Source: Pseudomonas paeninsulae
GTDB lineage: Bacteria; Pseudomonadota; Gammaproteobacteria; Pseudomonadales; Pseudomonadaceae
Length of the DNA: 64,000 nucleotides
Reading direction: 5' to 3'
Assembly: GCF_035621475.1 (NCBI RefSeq)
Contig: NZ_CP141799.1
Span: 5,072,501-5,136,500, forward strand
Both the position numbers and the translations under genes were made by a program. The notes under the pieces were generated by a model. It did no database searches. It saw only the letters and a program-made list of their open reading frames with translations, and was not told the DNA's origin. Below, in pieces: positions 50,794 to 60,875 of the stretch; the stretch's first letter is position 1, and every line of letters starts with the position of its first letter.

Positions 50794-52200
50794 ATGAGTG
50801 ATGTAGCCCTCGCCCCAGACACCGCCGCAACCCCGCCGCCGGTGATTGTGCAATTGCTGGAGAAACTCGGCCTGGCCTTTCGGGTGCACCACGAGCACCC
50901 CGGCTTGCCCGCCGCACAGCGCGTGCAAGCGGTGCTGGTCGATGATGCGGTTGGCGCCTTGCTGGTGCTCTATCCTCAGAGTCAACTGCTCGCGCTGGAT
51001 CGCCTGGCCGAACTAACCGGGCGCAAACTCGTCGCGGTGAAACCCGAGCGCCTGGAACGCATGCTTGCCAAGCATGCTCTGCGCGTACTACCCGGCCTGC
51101 CGCAGTTGACCAGTTCGCCCTGCCTGTACGATGAGCGCCTGCTACAAGTGCCGAGCCTGTTCATCGAGTCGGGCCAACCCTGCGTACTCCTGGAAATAGC
51201 CAGCGAGGTCTTCAAGAGTCTGCTGAGCAAGGCCAGCGCCGCGCGTATCGGCGAGCCGTTGAGCAATATCCGGCTCAACCTCGACCGCCCGGACGATGAC
51301 CGCGCCGAAATCACCCAGGCGGTGCAGGCCTTCACCGCGCGACGCATTCAGCAACGCCTGGAAGAAACCATCGAAATCCCGCCACTGGCGGAAACCGCAC
51401 AGAAGATTATCAAACTGCGGGTCGACCCAAATGCCACGGTAGACGACATCACCGGCGTGGTCGAAACCGACCCGGCGCTGGCCGCCCAAGTGGTCAGCTG
51501 GGCGGCATCGCCCTACTACGCCGCACCCGGCAAGATCCGCTCGGTAGAAGACGCCATCGTGCGCGTGCTGGGCTTCGATCTGGTGATCAACCTGGCCCTC
51601 GGCCTGGCCCTGGGCAAGACCCTCAGCCTGCCCAAGGATCATCCGCAGCAGGCCACGCCCTATTGGCAACAGGCGATCTACACCGCCGCGGTGATCGAGG
51701 GGCTGACCCGCGCCATGCCCCGCGCCCAGCGCCCGGAAGCGGGGCTGACCTACCTCGCCGGCTTGCTGCACAACTTCGGCTATCTGGTGCTGGCGCATGT
51801 CTTCCCGCCGCACTTCTCGCTGATCTGTCGCCACATGGAAGTCAATCCGCACCTGGCGCACAGCTATATCGAACAGCATCTGCTGGGCATCAGCCGCGAG
51901 CAGATCGGCACTTGGCTGATGCGCTACTGGGACATGCCCGACGAACTGGCCAGCGCGCTGCGCTTCCAACACGACCCCGAGTATGCCGGCCTCCATGCGG
52001 CCTACCCGAATCTGGTGTGCTTGGCGGTCAACCTGCTACGCAACCGCGGGATCGGCGCCGGCCCGCAGTCCGACATTCCGCAGAGTCTGTTGGATGCCCT
52101 GGGCCTGAGCCGTGAGAAGGCCGAGGAAGCGGTGAACAAGGTGCTCGCCGCCGAAGTGGCGCTACGCGAACTGGCGAACCAGTTCCATTCACCGACTTGA
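50794..52200 (+). CDS. YbaK-HDOD fusion signalling protein
   Basis: A 468-residue protein with an N-terminal YbaK/aminoacyl-tRNA deacylase-like domain (about 15-150; RVHHEHPGLPAAQRVQAVLVDD) joined to an HDOD domain (about 195-400; IPPLAETAQKIIKLRVDPNATVDDITGVVETDP). The metal-binding His-Asp pair of true HD phosphodiesterases is absent, as usual for HDOD. The N-terminal domain lacks an obvious catalytic Lys. Regulatory signalling is likely, with no assigned partner. Start 50794 (MSDVALAP) replaces one 27 bp upstream. Confidence 0.85.
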   Translation: MSDVALAPDTAATPPPVIVQLLEKLGLAFRVHHEHPGLPAAQRVQAVLVDDAVGALLVLYPQSQLLALDRLAELTGRKLVAVKPERLERMLAKHALRVLPGLPQLTSSPCLYDERLLQVPSLFIESGQPCVLLEIASEVFKSLLSKASAARIGEPLSNIRLNLDRPDDDRAEITQAVQAFTARRIQQRLEETIEIPPLAETAQKIIKLRVDPNATVDDITGVVETDPALAAQVVSWAASPYYAAPGKIRSVEDAIVRVLGFDLVINLALGLALGKTLSLPKDHPQQATPYWQQAIYTAAVIEGLTRAMPRAQRPEAGLTYLAGLLHNFGYLVLAHVFPPHFSLICRHMEVNPHLAHSYIEQHLLGISREQIGTWLMRYWDMPDELASALRFQHDPEYAGLHAAYPNLVCLAVNLLRNRGIGAGPQSDIPQSLLDALGLSREKAEEAVNKVLAAEVALRELANQFHSPT

Positions 52201-52418
52201 GATAGCTGGCAACCCCGGTTACGGCGGCCTGTGTAGGATGTGGTTGAGCGCAGCGATACCCATCACCGATCGACAACCGCCTCACGTCGCGCCGCGTAGA
52301 AAGGTGGGTTTCAGCCCACCAGTTGTAGCCCGGGCTATCCCGACTCGGTGCAATGCTGGCGGTAAGCCCCACATTGCACCGACGCTTATCCAGGCGAAGA
52401 CAGCGACCCACTGTGGCC
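52201..52418. repeat. Repeat-rich intergenic region
   Basis: The gap carries GTAGGATGTGGTTGAGCGCA with a following CCCATC, a common Pseudomonas intergenic unit, then GGTGGGTTTCAGCCCACC (52290-52307), a 6-bp-arm hairpin. It separates convergent genes and shows no coding potential. Confidence 0.5.
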
Positions 52419-53171
52419 CTAGCGCTTGGCCGCAGCCTTTCTGAGAGCCGCCCGGCGCTCGGCGAACAACCCCGGCAACACCTGTGTGCAGCTTTCCAGC
52501 AAGCGCGCGACCGCCGGCTGCTCATACAGCGCGGTGTATTCTGCCAGCTGGGCGCTGGGCATCTGCCGGTAGGCATAGAGCATGAACGATTCCACCGCTT
52601 CGGCGCTTGAGGCCAGTAGCGCCTTGGCCTGGCCCGCGGTCTGGCTGCTCATGGCCTGTTCGTCGAGCGTCTCGCCACGTGCCATGAGGGTTAACAGCGC
52701 CTGGGTCTTGCCCACTTCATAACGCAACAGTCCTGCCAAGGTGGTGGTGTGCGCCGCCGCATCGAGACGCCGCACCAACACCAGGCGATCTTTGCGCGGC
52801 GGGCGCTGGGCAAGCTGTACGCGGTAACTGGCCAGTGCCTCGCCGCCGTCTGCACCGACCGCTCGCTCCTGCGCACTGAAGCGCTTGGCGATCGGACTGC
52901 CGAGCACACTGTGGATTTGCCGCAACTGGGCCTGGTCGAACCTGCCAGCGAGCTGCTTGGCCAGATCCAGACACAGCGCATCGGCGGCGAAGGCCTCGCC
53001 CAGTTGCGCCTGCTGCTGCTCGCTCAGGCCACGCTGCAGTAATGGCGCGCTCTGCTCGCAGAGCAGGCGAATGCCGGCCAGCTCGAACACCGGGGCAAAG
53101 GCATCGACGTTGGCCGGGGCGGCGTGCGCCAGGTTACTGATGAACAGCAGGGCAATAATCGACAAACGCAT
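52419..53171 (-). CDS. Secreted hypothetical protein (DUF2059-like)
   Basis: A 250-residue, mostly helical protein with a signal peptide ending near SNLAHA. Two tracts of LARLL-type helices and conserved EVFE-like VFELAGI near 28 and YEQPAVARLLE near 217 resemble DUF2059-type periplasmic proteins, but the match is weak. It lies in the recG-HU interval and is convergent with the HDOD gene. No function is known. Confidence 0.6.
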   Translation of the reverse strand: MRLSIIALLFISNLAHAAPANVDAFAPVFELAGIRLLCEQSAPLLQRGLSEQQQAQLGEAFAADALCLDLAKQLAGRFDQAQLRQIHSVLGSPIAKRFSAQERAVGADGGEALASYRVQLAQRPPRKDRLVLVRRLDAAAHTTTLAGLLRYEVGKTQALLTLMARGETLDEQAMSSQTAGQAKALLASSAEAVESFMLYAYRQMPSAQLAEYTALYEQPAVARLLESCTQVLPGLFAERRAALRKAAAKR

Positions 53172-53250
53172 AAGCGGGCATCCACAGTGACGGCGTCCAG
53201 CCTAACGTTTGCCACTAGCGCCGGCCAGCGACACTGATCGGCACTGCGTA

Positions 53251-53643
53251 TCAGGCGGCTTTTTTCTCGCTGGCCTTCTTTTTCGGCACCAGGTACTTGG
53301 TCAGCCCCTGGAACCAGATCACCAGTGCCGGGTTGCCCTGAATCTGGATGTCCTTGTTCTGAATACCCTGCATAAACGCCAGCTGCTTGTTCTTCGCGTT
53401 CATCGTGGCGAAGCCGTAGACGGCATCCTTGAAGCCCAGGGCAAAGGCCGGCTGGCTGGCCGGGCCACGCTTGCTGCTGATGCGCTGGTCTTTGACGATG
53501 AAGTGACGAGCAACCTTGCCGTCCAGCGTGTGCAGCTGGAACACCATGTCGCGGTCGATCAATTGCTGCTGGAAAGCCGGGTTATCACGGCTGGCCTTGG
53601 CCATCAGGCGCCCCAGCATCCACAGGAGAAAACGGAATTTCAT
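53251..53643 (-). CDS. SCP2-like helix-turn-beta protein of unknown function
   Basis: A 130-residue basic protein. The C-terminal part reads ALGFKDAVYGFATM and GNPALVIWFQGLTKYL, suggesting the SCP2 sterol-carrier fold, and ends with a KKKASEKKAA tail. ATG 53643 has GAGG upstream. The adjacent genes are the DUF2059-like gene (downstream) and HU (upstream). Fold assignment is tentative. Confidence 0.6.
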   Translation of the reverse strand: MKFRFLLWMLGRLMAKASRDNPAFQQQLIDRDMVFQLHTLDGKVARHFIVKDQRISSKRGPASQPAFALGFKDAVYGFATMNAKNKQLAFMQGIQNKDIQIQGNPALVIWFQGLTKYLVPKKKASEKKAA

Positions 53644-53792
53644 GCGCACGGCCTCGTCGGGGGAAGGGTATTGGCGGCGCATTGTAGTGTTTTTTGCACG
53701 GGACTACAGCCCAGCCCTGAGGCCGGTGAGCCACATAACCGCAGGTCGATCATCAGGTTGCCCTGGCGGGCATAACAAAGTCGGGGAAGGAA

Positions 53793-53814
53793 CCCGGAGC
53801 CAGCCGGCTCCGGG
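53793..53814 (-). terminator. Hairpin after the HU gene
   Basis: CCCGGAGCC / GGCTCCGGG stem of 9 bp with a 4-base loop, 10 bp past the HU stop. On the minus strand it is followed by TTCCTTCCCC, a weak T tract. Confidence 0.55.
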
Positions 53815-53824
53815 CTGATGAGGC

Positions 53825-54097
53825 TCAGTTGACCGCGTCTTTCAGGGACTTCCCCGGCTTGAAGGCGACGGTGTTGCTGGCCTTGATCGTGACCGGCTGC
53901 CCGGTTTGCGGGTTTTTGCCGGTGCGAGCACCGCGGTGACGCTGCACGAACGTGCCAAAGCCCACCAGAGTGACACTGTCCTTGCGGTTCAGTGCACCGG
54001 TGATTTCTTCCAGTACGGTGTTGAGTACGCGATTTGCCTGATCTTTGGTCAGATCCGCCTTTTCGGCGATGGCAGCGGCGAGTTCCGGTTTACGCAT
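53825..54097 (-). CDS. HU family DNA-binding protein
   Basis: A 90-residue HU/IHF histone-like protein. Helices MRKPELAAAIAEKADLTKDQANRVLN are followed by beta-arm residues with the RTGKNPQTGQ loop tip. It is one of several HU paralogues in Pseudomonas, so I give no symbol; the gene in this spot is often called hupA. AGGGG lies before the ATG. It precedes the SCP2-like gene, though a hairpin separates them. Confidence 0.93.
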   Translation of the reverse strand: MRKPELAAAIAEKADLTKDQANRVLNTVLEEITGALNRKDSVTLVGFGTFVQRHRGARTGKNPQTGQPVTIKASNTVAFKPGKSLKDAVN

Positions 54098-54285
54098 AAA
54101 TGCCCCTTTGACGGTTTTTTGTTGTTGTGTCCGTGCTGCTCATCCAGAGCAGCGCCCAAGGCGTCGCAACAGCTCTACACTGCGGCAGACCCCAGGGAGA
54201 ATGGCATGTGATGCGGACCTGCGCCAGTCTTGTCCGACAGTTTAACTGGACGATTTAAAGGCGTTAACGCCAGAACAGCCGGCAT

Positions 54286-55470
54286 TCACGCCAGCAACGC
54301 CGGCAGCTGCTTATTCAGCGCCAGCTTTTCCTGCACGGCCGTTCCGGTCAAGGCATACCCGAGCAGGCTGCCGGCCGCATCGCGGCACAGCGCCTTGATA
54401 TCGCCCCCACTGCCCTCAACCGTCCACTCGCCCTGCAGGCCGCGCGGCGGCGGCGAAACCACCAGCGGGCACACCGGCGTTTTCACCGTCACCGGCATCG
54501 GCCCGTAACTGACCGCGGTCGGTTTGCCCGCCAGGGTCTGGGCCAGGGCGCGAGCGCAGTGCATCAGCGGCATGACGTACTGCAGGTTGAGGCCATCGAC
54601 CTCGGCGCAATCGCCCAGGGCATAGATGTGGGCGTGGGAACTGCGCAGCTCACGGTCGACCATCACCCCACGATTGACCGCCAGGCCGGCGGCCGCAGCC
54701 AGGTCGATCCGCGGGCGCAGGCCGACCGCCGAGAGCACCAGATCGCAGGCGATCAGCGTGCCATCGGACAGGCGCCCTTGCAGGCCATCATCGGCGTGGT
54801 TGAGGCTGACCAGCACCGGCCCGAGGTGGAAGCGCGCACCGAGGCTTTCCAGCCCCGCCTGGACTGCCGCTGCCGCCGCCGGATGCAGCAAGCCGGGCAT
54901 CACCTGCTCGCAGGGCGCTACCAGCTCGATCTGATAACCACCGAGGCTGAGGTCGTTGGCAAACTCGCAGCCGATCAGGCCGGCGCCGAGCAGCAGCACG
55001 CGCGTTTTCCCGGCTGCGGCGGCGCGAAAGCGTGCGTAGTCTTCCAGGTCGTTGATCGACAGAATCGCGTCCTCGGCATCGCCCTCGACCGGCACCCGAA
55101 TCGGCTCGGCGCCCCAGGCCAGCACCAGATCACGATAAGCCACGGCCTGTTCGCCGATCCACAGCCGCCGCTGGCCCGCATCGATCGCGGTGATGCGCGT
55201 ATGGGTGTAGATCTCGGCCTTGAGCTGTTCGGCCATGGCGCCGGGTTCGGCCATGCTCAAACCATCGGCATCCTTGTGCTTGCCGAAGCCGGTGGACAGC
55301 ATCGGCTTGGAGTAGGAGCGACCGTCATCGGCGCTGATCAGCAGCAGCGGGGTTTCGCTGTCCAGTTTGCGAAATTCCCGAGCCAGGTTGTAGCCGGCCA
55401 AGCCGGTACCGACTATCACCACGGGTGTAACTACGGGCGTAACCACGGGCGTCGTCACAGCTGCACTCAT
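54286..55470 (-). CDS. alkT: Rubredoxin-NAD(+) reductase
   Basis: A 394-residue FAD enzyme of the AlkT type that reduces rubredoxin from NADH. The N-terminal FAD motif [16 protein letters not shown] near residues 20-35 and the NAD motif [16 protein letters not shown] near 155-170 are intact. The start at 55470 ([10 protein letters not shown]) follows AAGGAAG. Between start and FAD motif, TPVV occurs three times in tandem from a 12-bp repeat. It lies 89 bp downstream of rubA2 on the same strand. Confidence 0.93.
   Translation of the reverse strand: MSAAVTTPVVTPVVTPVVIVGTGLAGYNLAREFRKLDSETPLLLISADDGRSYSKPMLSTGFGKHKDADGLSMAEPGAMAEQLKAEIYTHTRITAIDAGQRRLWIGEQAVAYRDLVLAWGAEPIRVPVEGDAEDAILSINDLEDYARFRAAAAGKTRVLLLGAGLIGCEFANDLSLGGYQIELVAPCEQVMPGLLHPAAAAAVQAGLESLGARFHLGPVLVSLNHADDGLQGRLSDGTLIACDLVLSAVGLRPRIDLAAAAGLAVNRGVMVDRELRSSHAHIYALGDCAEVDGLNLQYVMPLMHCARALAQTLAGKPTAVSYGPMPVTVKTPVCPLVVSPPPRGLQGEWTVEGSGGDIKALCRDAAGSLLGYALTGTAVQEKLALNKQLPALLA
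55417..55452 (-). repeat. 12-bp tandem repeat inside the rubredoxin reductase gene
   Basis: Three consecutive 12-bp units encode [12 protein letters not shown]. The units differ only at synonymous or third positions (ACGCCCGTGGTT, ACGCCCGTAGTT, ACACCCGTGGTG). Because 12 is a multiple of three, copy-number change would keep the frame. Confidence 0.85.
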
Positions 55471-55559
55471 CTTCACTTCCTTAATCGGCAAAACCGGGCC
55501 ACGGCCTCAGGCTGTCGCCACTGCAGGTATTTACGGGGAAGGCCCTAGGGCCTGCTGGC

Positions 55560-55727
55560 TCAGCTGATTTCGATCATCTCGAAATCCTGCTTGCCGGTGC
55601 CGCAATCCGGACACAGCCAGTCGGCGGGGATGTCTGCCCAGCGAGTTCCCGGAGCAATGCCTTCTTCCGGCAGGCCTGCAGCTTCGTCATAGATAAAGCC
55701 GCAAACGATGCATTGCCACTTGCACAT
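55560..55727 (-). CDS. rubA2: Rubredoxin (RubA2)
   Basis: A 55-residue Fe(Cys)4 rubredoxin. The two binding motifs are CIVCG near residues 6-10 and CPDCG near 39-43. It carries electrons from the reductase to an oxygenase or peroxide-reducing partner. The start at 55727 ([10 protein letters not shown]) is the family start. It lies between rubA1 and the reductase, matching the P. aeruginosa rubA1-rubA2-reductase order. Confidence 0.95.
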   Translation of the reverse strand: MCKWQCIVCGFIYDEAAGLPEEGIAPGTRWADIPADWLCPDCGTGKQDFEMIEIS

Positions 55728-55831
55728 AGAGCACCTGCGCGTTGCGAGAATTTTCCTGACCCTAGCGCAATTGCCCGCCAGCCGCCAAGCCTGATACGCG
55801 CCCATGCCGGCTCGACCGACGCTGATCGCGC

Positions 55832-55860
55832 AAAAAAAAACGGCGACCCTGGGGTCGCCG
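55832..55860 (-). terminator. Intrinsic terminator between rubA1 and rubA2
   Basis: CGGCGACCC / GGGTCGCCG stem with a TG loop, followed on the minus strand by nine T residues. It lies 17 bp past the rubA1 stop, so rubA1 can be transcribed alone. Confidence 0.88.
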
Positions 55861-55877
55861 TATGTGTATGGCTGCGC

Positions 55878-56045
55878 TCAGCCGATTTCAATCATCTCGA
55901 AATCCAGCTTGCCCACACCGCAGTCCGGGCACAGCCAGTCTTGCGGCACATCTTGCCACGACGTGCCCGCGGCGATGCCTTCGTCGGGCCAGCCCTGGCT
56001 TTCGTCGTAAATCAGTCCACAGACCACACATTGCCACTTCTTCAT
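55878..56045 (-). CDS. rubA1: Rubredoxin (RubA1)
   Basis: A 55-residue rubredoxin with CVVCG near residues 6-10 and CPDCG near 39-43. It is very similar to the neighbouring rubredoxin and ends with the same FEMIEI tail, so the two arose by duplication. The start at 56045 (MKKWQCVVCG) is preferred. A strong terminator follows. Confidence 0.95.
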   Translation of the reverse strand: MKKWQCVVCGLIYDESQGWPDEGIAAGTSWQDVPQDWLCPDCGVGKLDFEMIEIG

Positions 56046-56156
56046 AACGTCCTCGGGTGTATCTCGGGTAGTGCATGCCGGCACGCTACCGCAAATGCGC
56101 GGATGCGCCAACCCGGCGGCCGGGCAATTGCGCCCGGCGGCAGGCTGTCCGAGGAG

Positions 56157-56188
56157 TTGGCTTGCCCGCCAGATGGCGGGCAAGCCAA
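56157..56188 (-). terminator. Long hairpin after glcA
   Basis: A perfect 14-bp stem, TTGGCTTGCCCGCC and its complement, around AGAT, 68 bp past the glcA stop. A second GC-rich hairpin (GCCGGGC/GCCCGGC) lies at about 56117-56139. No T run is present. Confidence 0.5.
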
Positions 56189-56255
56189 CCAAGAGACCCG
56201 CACCGGTCTGGGCAAAGCCTAACGCAGCCAGGCTCGGCAGGTTGTGCCAAACCCG

Positions 56256-57953
56256 TTAACCGACCAGCAGCGGATCGCTGATCGCCATGCCATACATGGC
56301 GATCATGGTCAGGCTGCCGGCGGCCAGGAGGTAGTACAGGGTCGGCAGCATGGTCTTGCGCAGGGTGATGCCTTCACGCCCGAGCAGGCCCACGGTGGCC
56401 GAGGCCGCCACCACGTTGTGGATCGCGATCATGTTGCCCGCAGCCGCACCCACCGACTGCGCCGCCACCATCATCGCGCCAGACACGCCGAGCAGGCCGG
56501 CGGTGTTGAACTGGAACTGCGAGAGCATCAGGTTGGACACCGTGTTGGAGCCGGCGATAAAGGCGCCCAGCGCACCCACGGCCGGAGAGAAGAACGGATA
56601 CACATCGCCCACGCTGTTGGCCACCAGCTGCGCCATGGCCACTGGCATCGACACCAGGTCGGAACCGTTGACCCCGGAGTTGATCAGGATACGCACCATG
56701 GGAATGGTGAAGATCAACACGAAGCCGGCTCCCAGCAGGGTACGGCTCGACTCGCTGACCGCGGCCTGCAACTCGCTGAAGCGCATGCGGTGCAAGAAAC
56801 AGGTCACGATAACCACCATGCACAGGATGCCACCCGGCAGGTACAGCGGTTGCAGGCTACCGGAAACGCCTGTCTCGCCGAGGATGTCGGTCCAGCCGAA
56901 GCTGACCGCGATCAGCGCGGCCTTGAGCTCGGGGAAGATCCGCGAGGCCACCAGGAAGACCGCCAGCAACAGGTAAGGGGCCCACGCCATGGGCACCGAC
57001 ACCGGAGTCTTGCCCGCGACATCCTCGATCTTCATCTCGATCTTGCCCATCCACTCGGCTGGCCAGTCTTTGGCCTCGGCGAAGTCCCAGGTCTGTTTCG
57101 GCAGCAGGAAGCCCGCCTTGGCAGCCGGTACGACGATGGCCAGACCGACCATGGCGCCGATCATCGACGGGAACTCAGGACCGAGGAACACCCCGGCAGC
57201 CATGTACGGAACGGAGAAGCAGAGCGCGGTGAAGATCGCGAATGGCGCCACCGCCAGGCCTTCTTTCCACGATTTATTCTTGCCGAAGAAACGGGTCATG
57301 ATCATCACCATGATCAGCGGCATCAGCAGGCCGATCAGGCCATGGGTAATCGCCACCCGCGAGTAGATCAGGTGGAAGAACACCTCCCAGTTGCTGTTCA
57401 AGGCCAGCAACTGCTCACTCATGCCGACCTTGTCCAGGCCGCCGGCCACGCCCACCAGAATCGGCGTACCGACCGCACCGAACGACACCGGCGTGGACTG
57501 CACCATCATCCCCAGTACCACCGCGGCCAAGGCCGGGAAGCCCAGGGCCACCAGCAGTGGCGCCGCCACCGCGGCAGGCGTACCGAAGCCGGAGGCGCCT
57601 TCGATGAAGCAGCCGAACAGCCAGGCGACGATCAGGGCCTGCACCCGCCGATCCGGGGTGATGCCGGCAAAGCCGTGGCGGATGGCAGTGATGCCACCGG
57701 AGTGTTTGAGGGTGTTGAGCAGCAGAATCGCACCGAAGATGATCCACAGGATCGCGGCGGTGAGCAGCAACCCTTGCAGACTGGAAGCCACGACCCGATT
57801 GAAGGACATATCCCAGGCGGTCAGGCCGATCAGAGCGGTGAGCAGGAAGACCACCGGCATGGCGTACTTGGCCGGCCAGCGAAAGCCGATCAGCAGCACA
57901 CCTGCCAGCACCAGAGGTACGAAGGCGAGGATGGACAGTAGCGTTTGATTCAT
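56256..57953 (-). CDS. glcA: Glycolate/L-lactate permease GlcA (LctP family)
   Basis: A 565-residue membrane protein with about 13 hydrophobic helices, of the lactate permease family. [19 protein letters not shown] near residue 117 is a family hallmark. Since it follows glcB in a glcDEFGBA cluster, the physiological substrate is most likely glycolate, although the homologues also carry L-lactate. AAGGA precedes ATG 57953. It ends the glc operon, which closes with hairpins. Confidence 0.92.
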   Translation of the reverse strand: MNQTLLSILAFVPLVLAGVLLIGFRWPAKYAMPVVFLLTALIGLTAWDMSFNRVVASSLQGLLLTAAILWIIFGAILLLNTLKHSGGITAIRHGFAGITPDRRVQALIVAWLFGCFIEGASGFGTPAAVAAPLLVALGFPALAAVVLGMMVQSTPVSFGAVGTPILVGVAGGLDKVGMSEQLLALNSNWEVFFHLIYSRVAITHGLIGLLMPLIMVMIMTRFFGKNKSWKEGLAVAPFAIFTALCFSVPYMAAGVFLGPEFPSMIGAMVGLAIVVPAAKAGFLLPKQTWDFAEAKDWPAEWMGKIEMKIEDVAGKTPVSVPMAWAPYLLLAVFLVASRIFPELKAALIAVSFGWTDILGETGVSGSLQPLYLPGGILCMVVIVTCFLHRMRFSELQAAVSESSRTLLGAGFVLIFTIPMVRILINSGVNGSDLVSMPVAMAQLVANSVGDVYPFFSPAVGALGAFIAGSNTVSNLMLSQFQFNTAGLLGVSGAMMVAAQSVGAAAGNMIAIHNVVAASATVGLLGREGITLRKTMLPTLYYLLAAGSLTMIAMYGMAISDPLLVG

Positions 57954-58128
57954 GGGTGGGTCCTTTTTATTTGTTGTGAACCACAGTTGCCCGGAAGATC
58001 CGGTATCACGCAGCGGAGCTTGTCAGGCCCGCGAACACCGCCTCTGGGCTGCGCCCATGCCGGCATCCATGCTCGAAAGCCCCGGGCGCATGCGCGCACG
58101 GGGCCGAATATCAGTTGCCAGTGAGGGG

Positions 58129-60306
58129 TTACGCCTCCTGCTTGAAGCGCAGACGCCAGGCGTGCAGCAGTGGCTCGGTATAACCGCTGGGCTGTTCGCG
58201 GCCCTTGAACACCAGGTCGCTGGCGGCCTGAAACGCGGCCGAAGCGACATAGTTGGTCGCCATCGGGCGGTACAGCGGGTCGCCGGCATTCTGCCCATCG
58301 ACCACCTTGGCCATGCGCTGCAGGGTCTCCTCGACCTGCGCCCGCTCGACCACGCCGTGGTGCAACCAGTTGGCAATGTGCTGGCTGGAGATGCGCAAGG
58401 TGGCGCGGTCTTCCATCAGGCCGACGTTATGAATGTCCGGCACCTTGGAGCAGCCGACGCCCTGCTCGACCCAGCGCACCACATAACCGAGGATGCCCTG
58501 GCAGTTGTTGTCCAGTTCCTGCTGGATATCCGCTTCGCTCCACGTGCGCTCGGCCGCTACCGGTACCGTCAACAGATCGTTGAGCAGGCTGTCGCGCTCG
58601 GCGTTGAAGTCGATGCTTTCCAGCTCGCGCTGCACCGCCTGCACGTCCACCTGGTGGTAGTGCAAGGCATGCAATACGGCGGCGGTTGGCGATGGCACCC
58701 AGGCGGTGTTGGCGCCGGCCAGCGGGTGGGCGATCTTCTGTTCGAGCATGGCCGCCATCAGATCCGGCATGGCCCACATGCCCTTGCCGATCTGCGCGCG
58801 GCCACGCAGGCCGCCGCTCAGCCCGACCAGCACGTTGTTGCGCTCGTAGGCCTGAATCCACTGGGTGGTTTTCATCTCGCCCTTGCGCAGCATCGGCCCG
58901 GCTTCCATGGCCGTGTGCATCTCGTCGCCGGTGCGGTCGAGGAAGCCGGTGTTGATGAAGACCACCCGCGTGCTGGCGGCGGCGATGCAGGCTTGGAGGT
59001 TGACGCTGGTGCGCCGTTCCTCGTCCATGATGCCCATCTTCAGGGTATTGCGTGGCAGCGCCAGGAGGTCTTCGATACGCGCGAACAGCTGGTCGGCGAA
59101 GGCCACTTCAAGCGGGCCGTGCATCTTCGGCTTGACGATATACACGCTGCCGCTGCGCGAATTGCCCCGACGTTTGAGATCGTGCAGGGCGATCAGGCTG
59201 GTCATCACACCATCGAGAATGCCTTCGGCAATCTCGCGGCCCTCACCATCGAGGATCGCCGGGTTAGTCATCAGATGGCCAACGTTACGCACGAACATGA
59301 GCGAACGACCCTGCAGGCTCAGGCTGGCACCGTCGGTGCCGATGTACTGACGATTCGGGTTGAGACGGCGAGTGATGCGCTTGCCGCCCTTGTCCAGTTC
59401 CTCGCTGAGGTCGCCCTTCATCAGGCCCAACCAGTTGCGGTAGATCAGCACCTTGTCGTCGGCATCGACGGCGGCGACCGAGTCTTCGCAATCGAGAATG
59501 GTCGACAGCGCCGCTTCCAGCAGCAGGTCCTTGACCCCGGCGGCATCGGTGGCGCCGGTAGGGCTATGCAGGTCGATCTGGATTTCCACATGCAGGCCGT
59601 GGTTTTTCAGCAGCACGGCGCTTGGCGCGGCGGCTTCGCCCTGATGACCGAGAAACTTCTCCGGCTGCTTGAGCGCGCTCTGGCTGCCGTTCGCCAGGGT
59701 CACCTGGAGCTGGCCGTCGACCACCCGATAGCTGACGGAATCGGCATGGCTGCCGCTGGCCAGCGGCGCAGCCTGATCGAGGAAGGCACGGGCGAAGGCA
59801 ATCACCTTGGCCCCGCGCACCGGGTTGTAGCCGGGGCCTTTCTGCGCCCCGCCCGCTTCGCTGATCGCATCGGTGCCGTACAGCGCGTCGTACAGCGAAC
59901 CCCAGCGCGCATTGGCGGCGTTCAGCGCATAGCGCGCGTTCATCACCGGCACCACCAACTGCGGCCCGGCCTGGCTGCTGATCTCACTGTCGACATTGGC
60001 GGTGCTGGCGTGCACGCCGGCCGGTGGAGGCAGCAGGTAACCGATGGACTCGAGGAAGGCGCGATAGGTCGGCATATCCGTCACCGGACCCGGGTTGCTG
60101 CGGTGCCAGTGGTCCAGTTCGCCCTGCAGACGATCGCGCTCGACCAGCAGCGCGCGATTGTGTGGCGCCAGGTCATGCACCAGGGCATCGAAGCCAGCCC
60201 AGAAAGCGGCGCTCTCGAGACCGCTGCCCGGCAGCACTTCTTCATCGACGAAACGTTGCAGCTTGGCGGCCACTTGCAGGCGCTGGCAGTTCACGCGTTC
60301 GGTCAT
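58129..60306 (-). CDS. glcB: Malate synthase G
   Basis: A 725-residue monomeric malate synthase condensing glyoxylate with acetyl-CoA to malate. The length and the motifs [30 protein letters not shown] and [12 protein letters not shown] are those of isoform G. It links the glycolate-oxidising complex to central metabolism. GGAGAG precedes the ATG. A hairpin at 60326-60361 separates it from glcG. Confidence 0.97.
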   Translation of the reverse strand: MTERVNCQRLQVAAKLQRFVDEEVLPGSGLESAAFWAGFDALVHDLAPHNRALLVERDRLQGELDHWHRSNPGPVTDMPTYRAFLESIGYLLPPPAGVHASTANVDSEISSQAGPQLVVPVMNARYALNAANARWGSLYDALYGTDAISEAGGAQKGPGYNPVRGAKVIAFARAFLDQAAPLASGSHADSVSYRVVDGQLQVTLANGSQSALKQPEKFLGHQGEAAAPSAVLLKNHGLHVEIQIDLHSPTGATDAAGVKDLLLEAALSTILDCEDSVAAVDADDKVLIYRNWLGLMKGDLSEELDKGGKRITRRLNPNRQYIGTDGASLSLQGRSLMFVRNVGHLMTNPAILDGEGREIAEGILDGVMTSLIALHDLKRRGNSRSGSVYIVKPKMHGPLEVAFADQLFARIEDLLALPRNTLKMGIMDEERRTSVNLQACIAAASTRVVFINTGFLDRTGDEMHTAMEAGPMLRKGEMKTTQWIQAYERNNVLVGLSGGLRGRAQIGKGMWAMPDLMAAMLEQKIAHPLAGANTAWVPSPTAAVLHALHYHQVDVQAVQRELESIDFNAERDSLLNDLLTVPVAAERTWSEADIQQELDNNCQGILGYVVRWVEQGVGCSKVPDIHNVGLMEDRATLRISSQHIANWLHHGVVERAQVEETLQRMAKVVDGQNAGDPLYRPMATNYVASAAFQAASDLVFKGREQPSGYTEPLLHAWRLRFKQEA

Positions 60307-60325
60307 CTTCGGCTCTCCAATTCAG

Positions 60326-60361
60326 TGATCCCCTGCCCCGCGGCAACAGCGACGGGGATCA
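60326..60361 (-). terminator. Hairpin between glcG and glcB
   Basis: TGATCCCC (60326-60333) pairs with GGGGATCA (60354-60361). No T run follows. It may be an attenuator or an mRNA-stability element in the operon rather than a terminator. Confidence 0.35.
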
Positions 60362-60405
60362 GGGTTGTTCGGTGCTGTGCGCCTGCGCTCAGCGCTGTAA
60401 TGCGT

Positions 60406-60807
60406 TCAGGCCAGGGCGGCGATACCGGCCTTGGCGACCTGGGCGTCCTGATCGGCTTTGACCCCGGATACGCCAACCGCACCAATCACCTGGCCGTCGA
60501 CGATCAGCGGGACGCCGCCTTCGAGGGACGTCAGCAGCGGCGCGGACAGGAAGGCACTGCGGCCGCCGTTGACCATGTCCTCGTAACCCTTGGTCTCGCG
60601 CCGACCGATGGCCGCGCTGCGCGCCTTCTCAGTGGCGATGTAGGCAGCGATCGGGGCGCAGCCGTCGAGGCGTTCGAGGGCCAACGGATGACCGCCGTCA
60701 TCGACTACGGCAATGGCTACGGCCCAGTTGTGCTGCTGCGCTTCGGCGCGCGCAGCGGCCAGGATGCGGACGACTTCGGCTTGACCCAGTACGGCTTTGC
60801 TTTGCAT
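60406..60807 (-). CDS. glcG: GlcG/HbpS family heme-binding-like protein
   Basis: A 133-residue GlcG/HbpS domain (about residues 5-130; VAIAVVDDGGHPLALERLDG and GGVPLIVDGQVIGAVGVSG). It accompanies glycolate oxidase genes in many bacteria. Its exact role is unknown; some relatives bind heme or cobalamin. It lies 68 bp after glcF on the same strand. Confidence 0.92.
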   Translation of the reverse strand: MQSKAVLGQAEVVRILAAARAEAQQHNWAVAIAVVDDGGHPLALERLDGCAPIAAYIATEKARSAAIGRRETKGYEDMVNGGRSAFLSAPLLTSLEGGVPLIVDGQVIGAVGVSGVKADQDAQVAKAGIAALA

Positions 60808-60875
60808 GTGTGGTTCCTCGTGATTGATTGGCGCGCAGTGCGCGAAATTCGTCGCCCGGATAAGGGCCGTGGTCC

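Noticed and set aside
56244..57941. A 565-codon plus-strand frame rich in His, Arg and Gln opposite glcA
   Set aside because: Composition is that of an antisense shadow and the permease on the other strand is clear.
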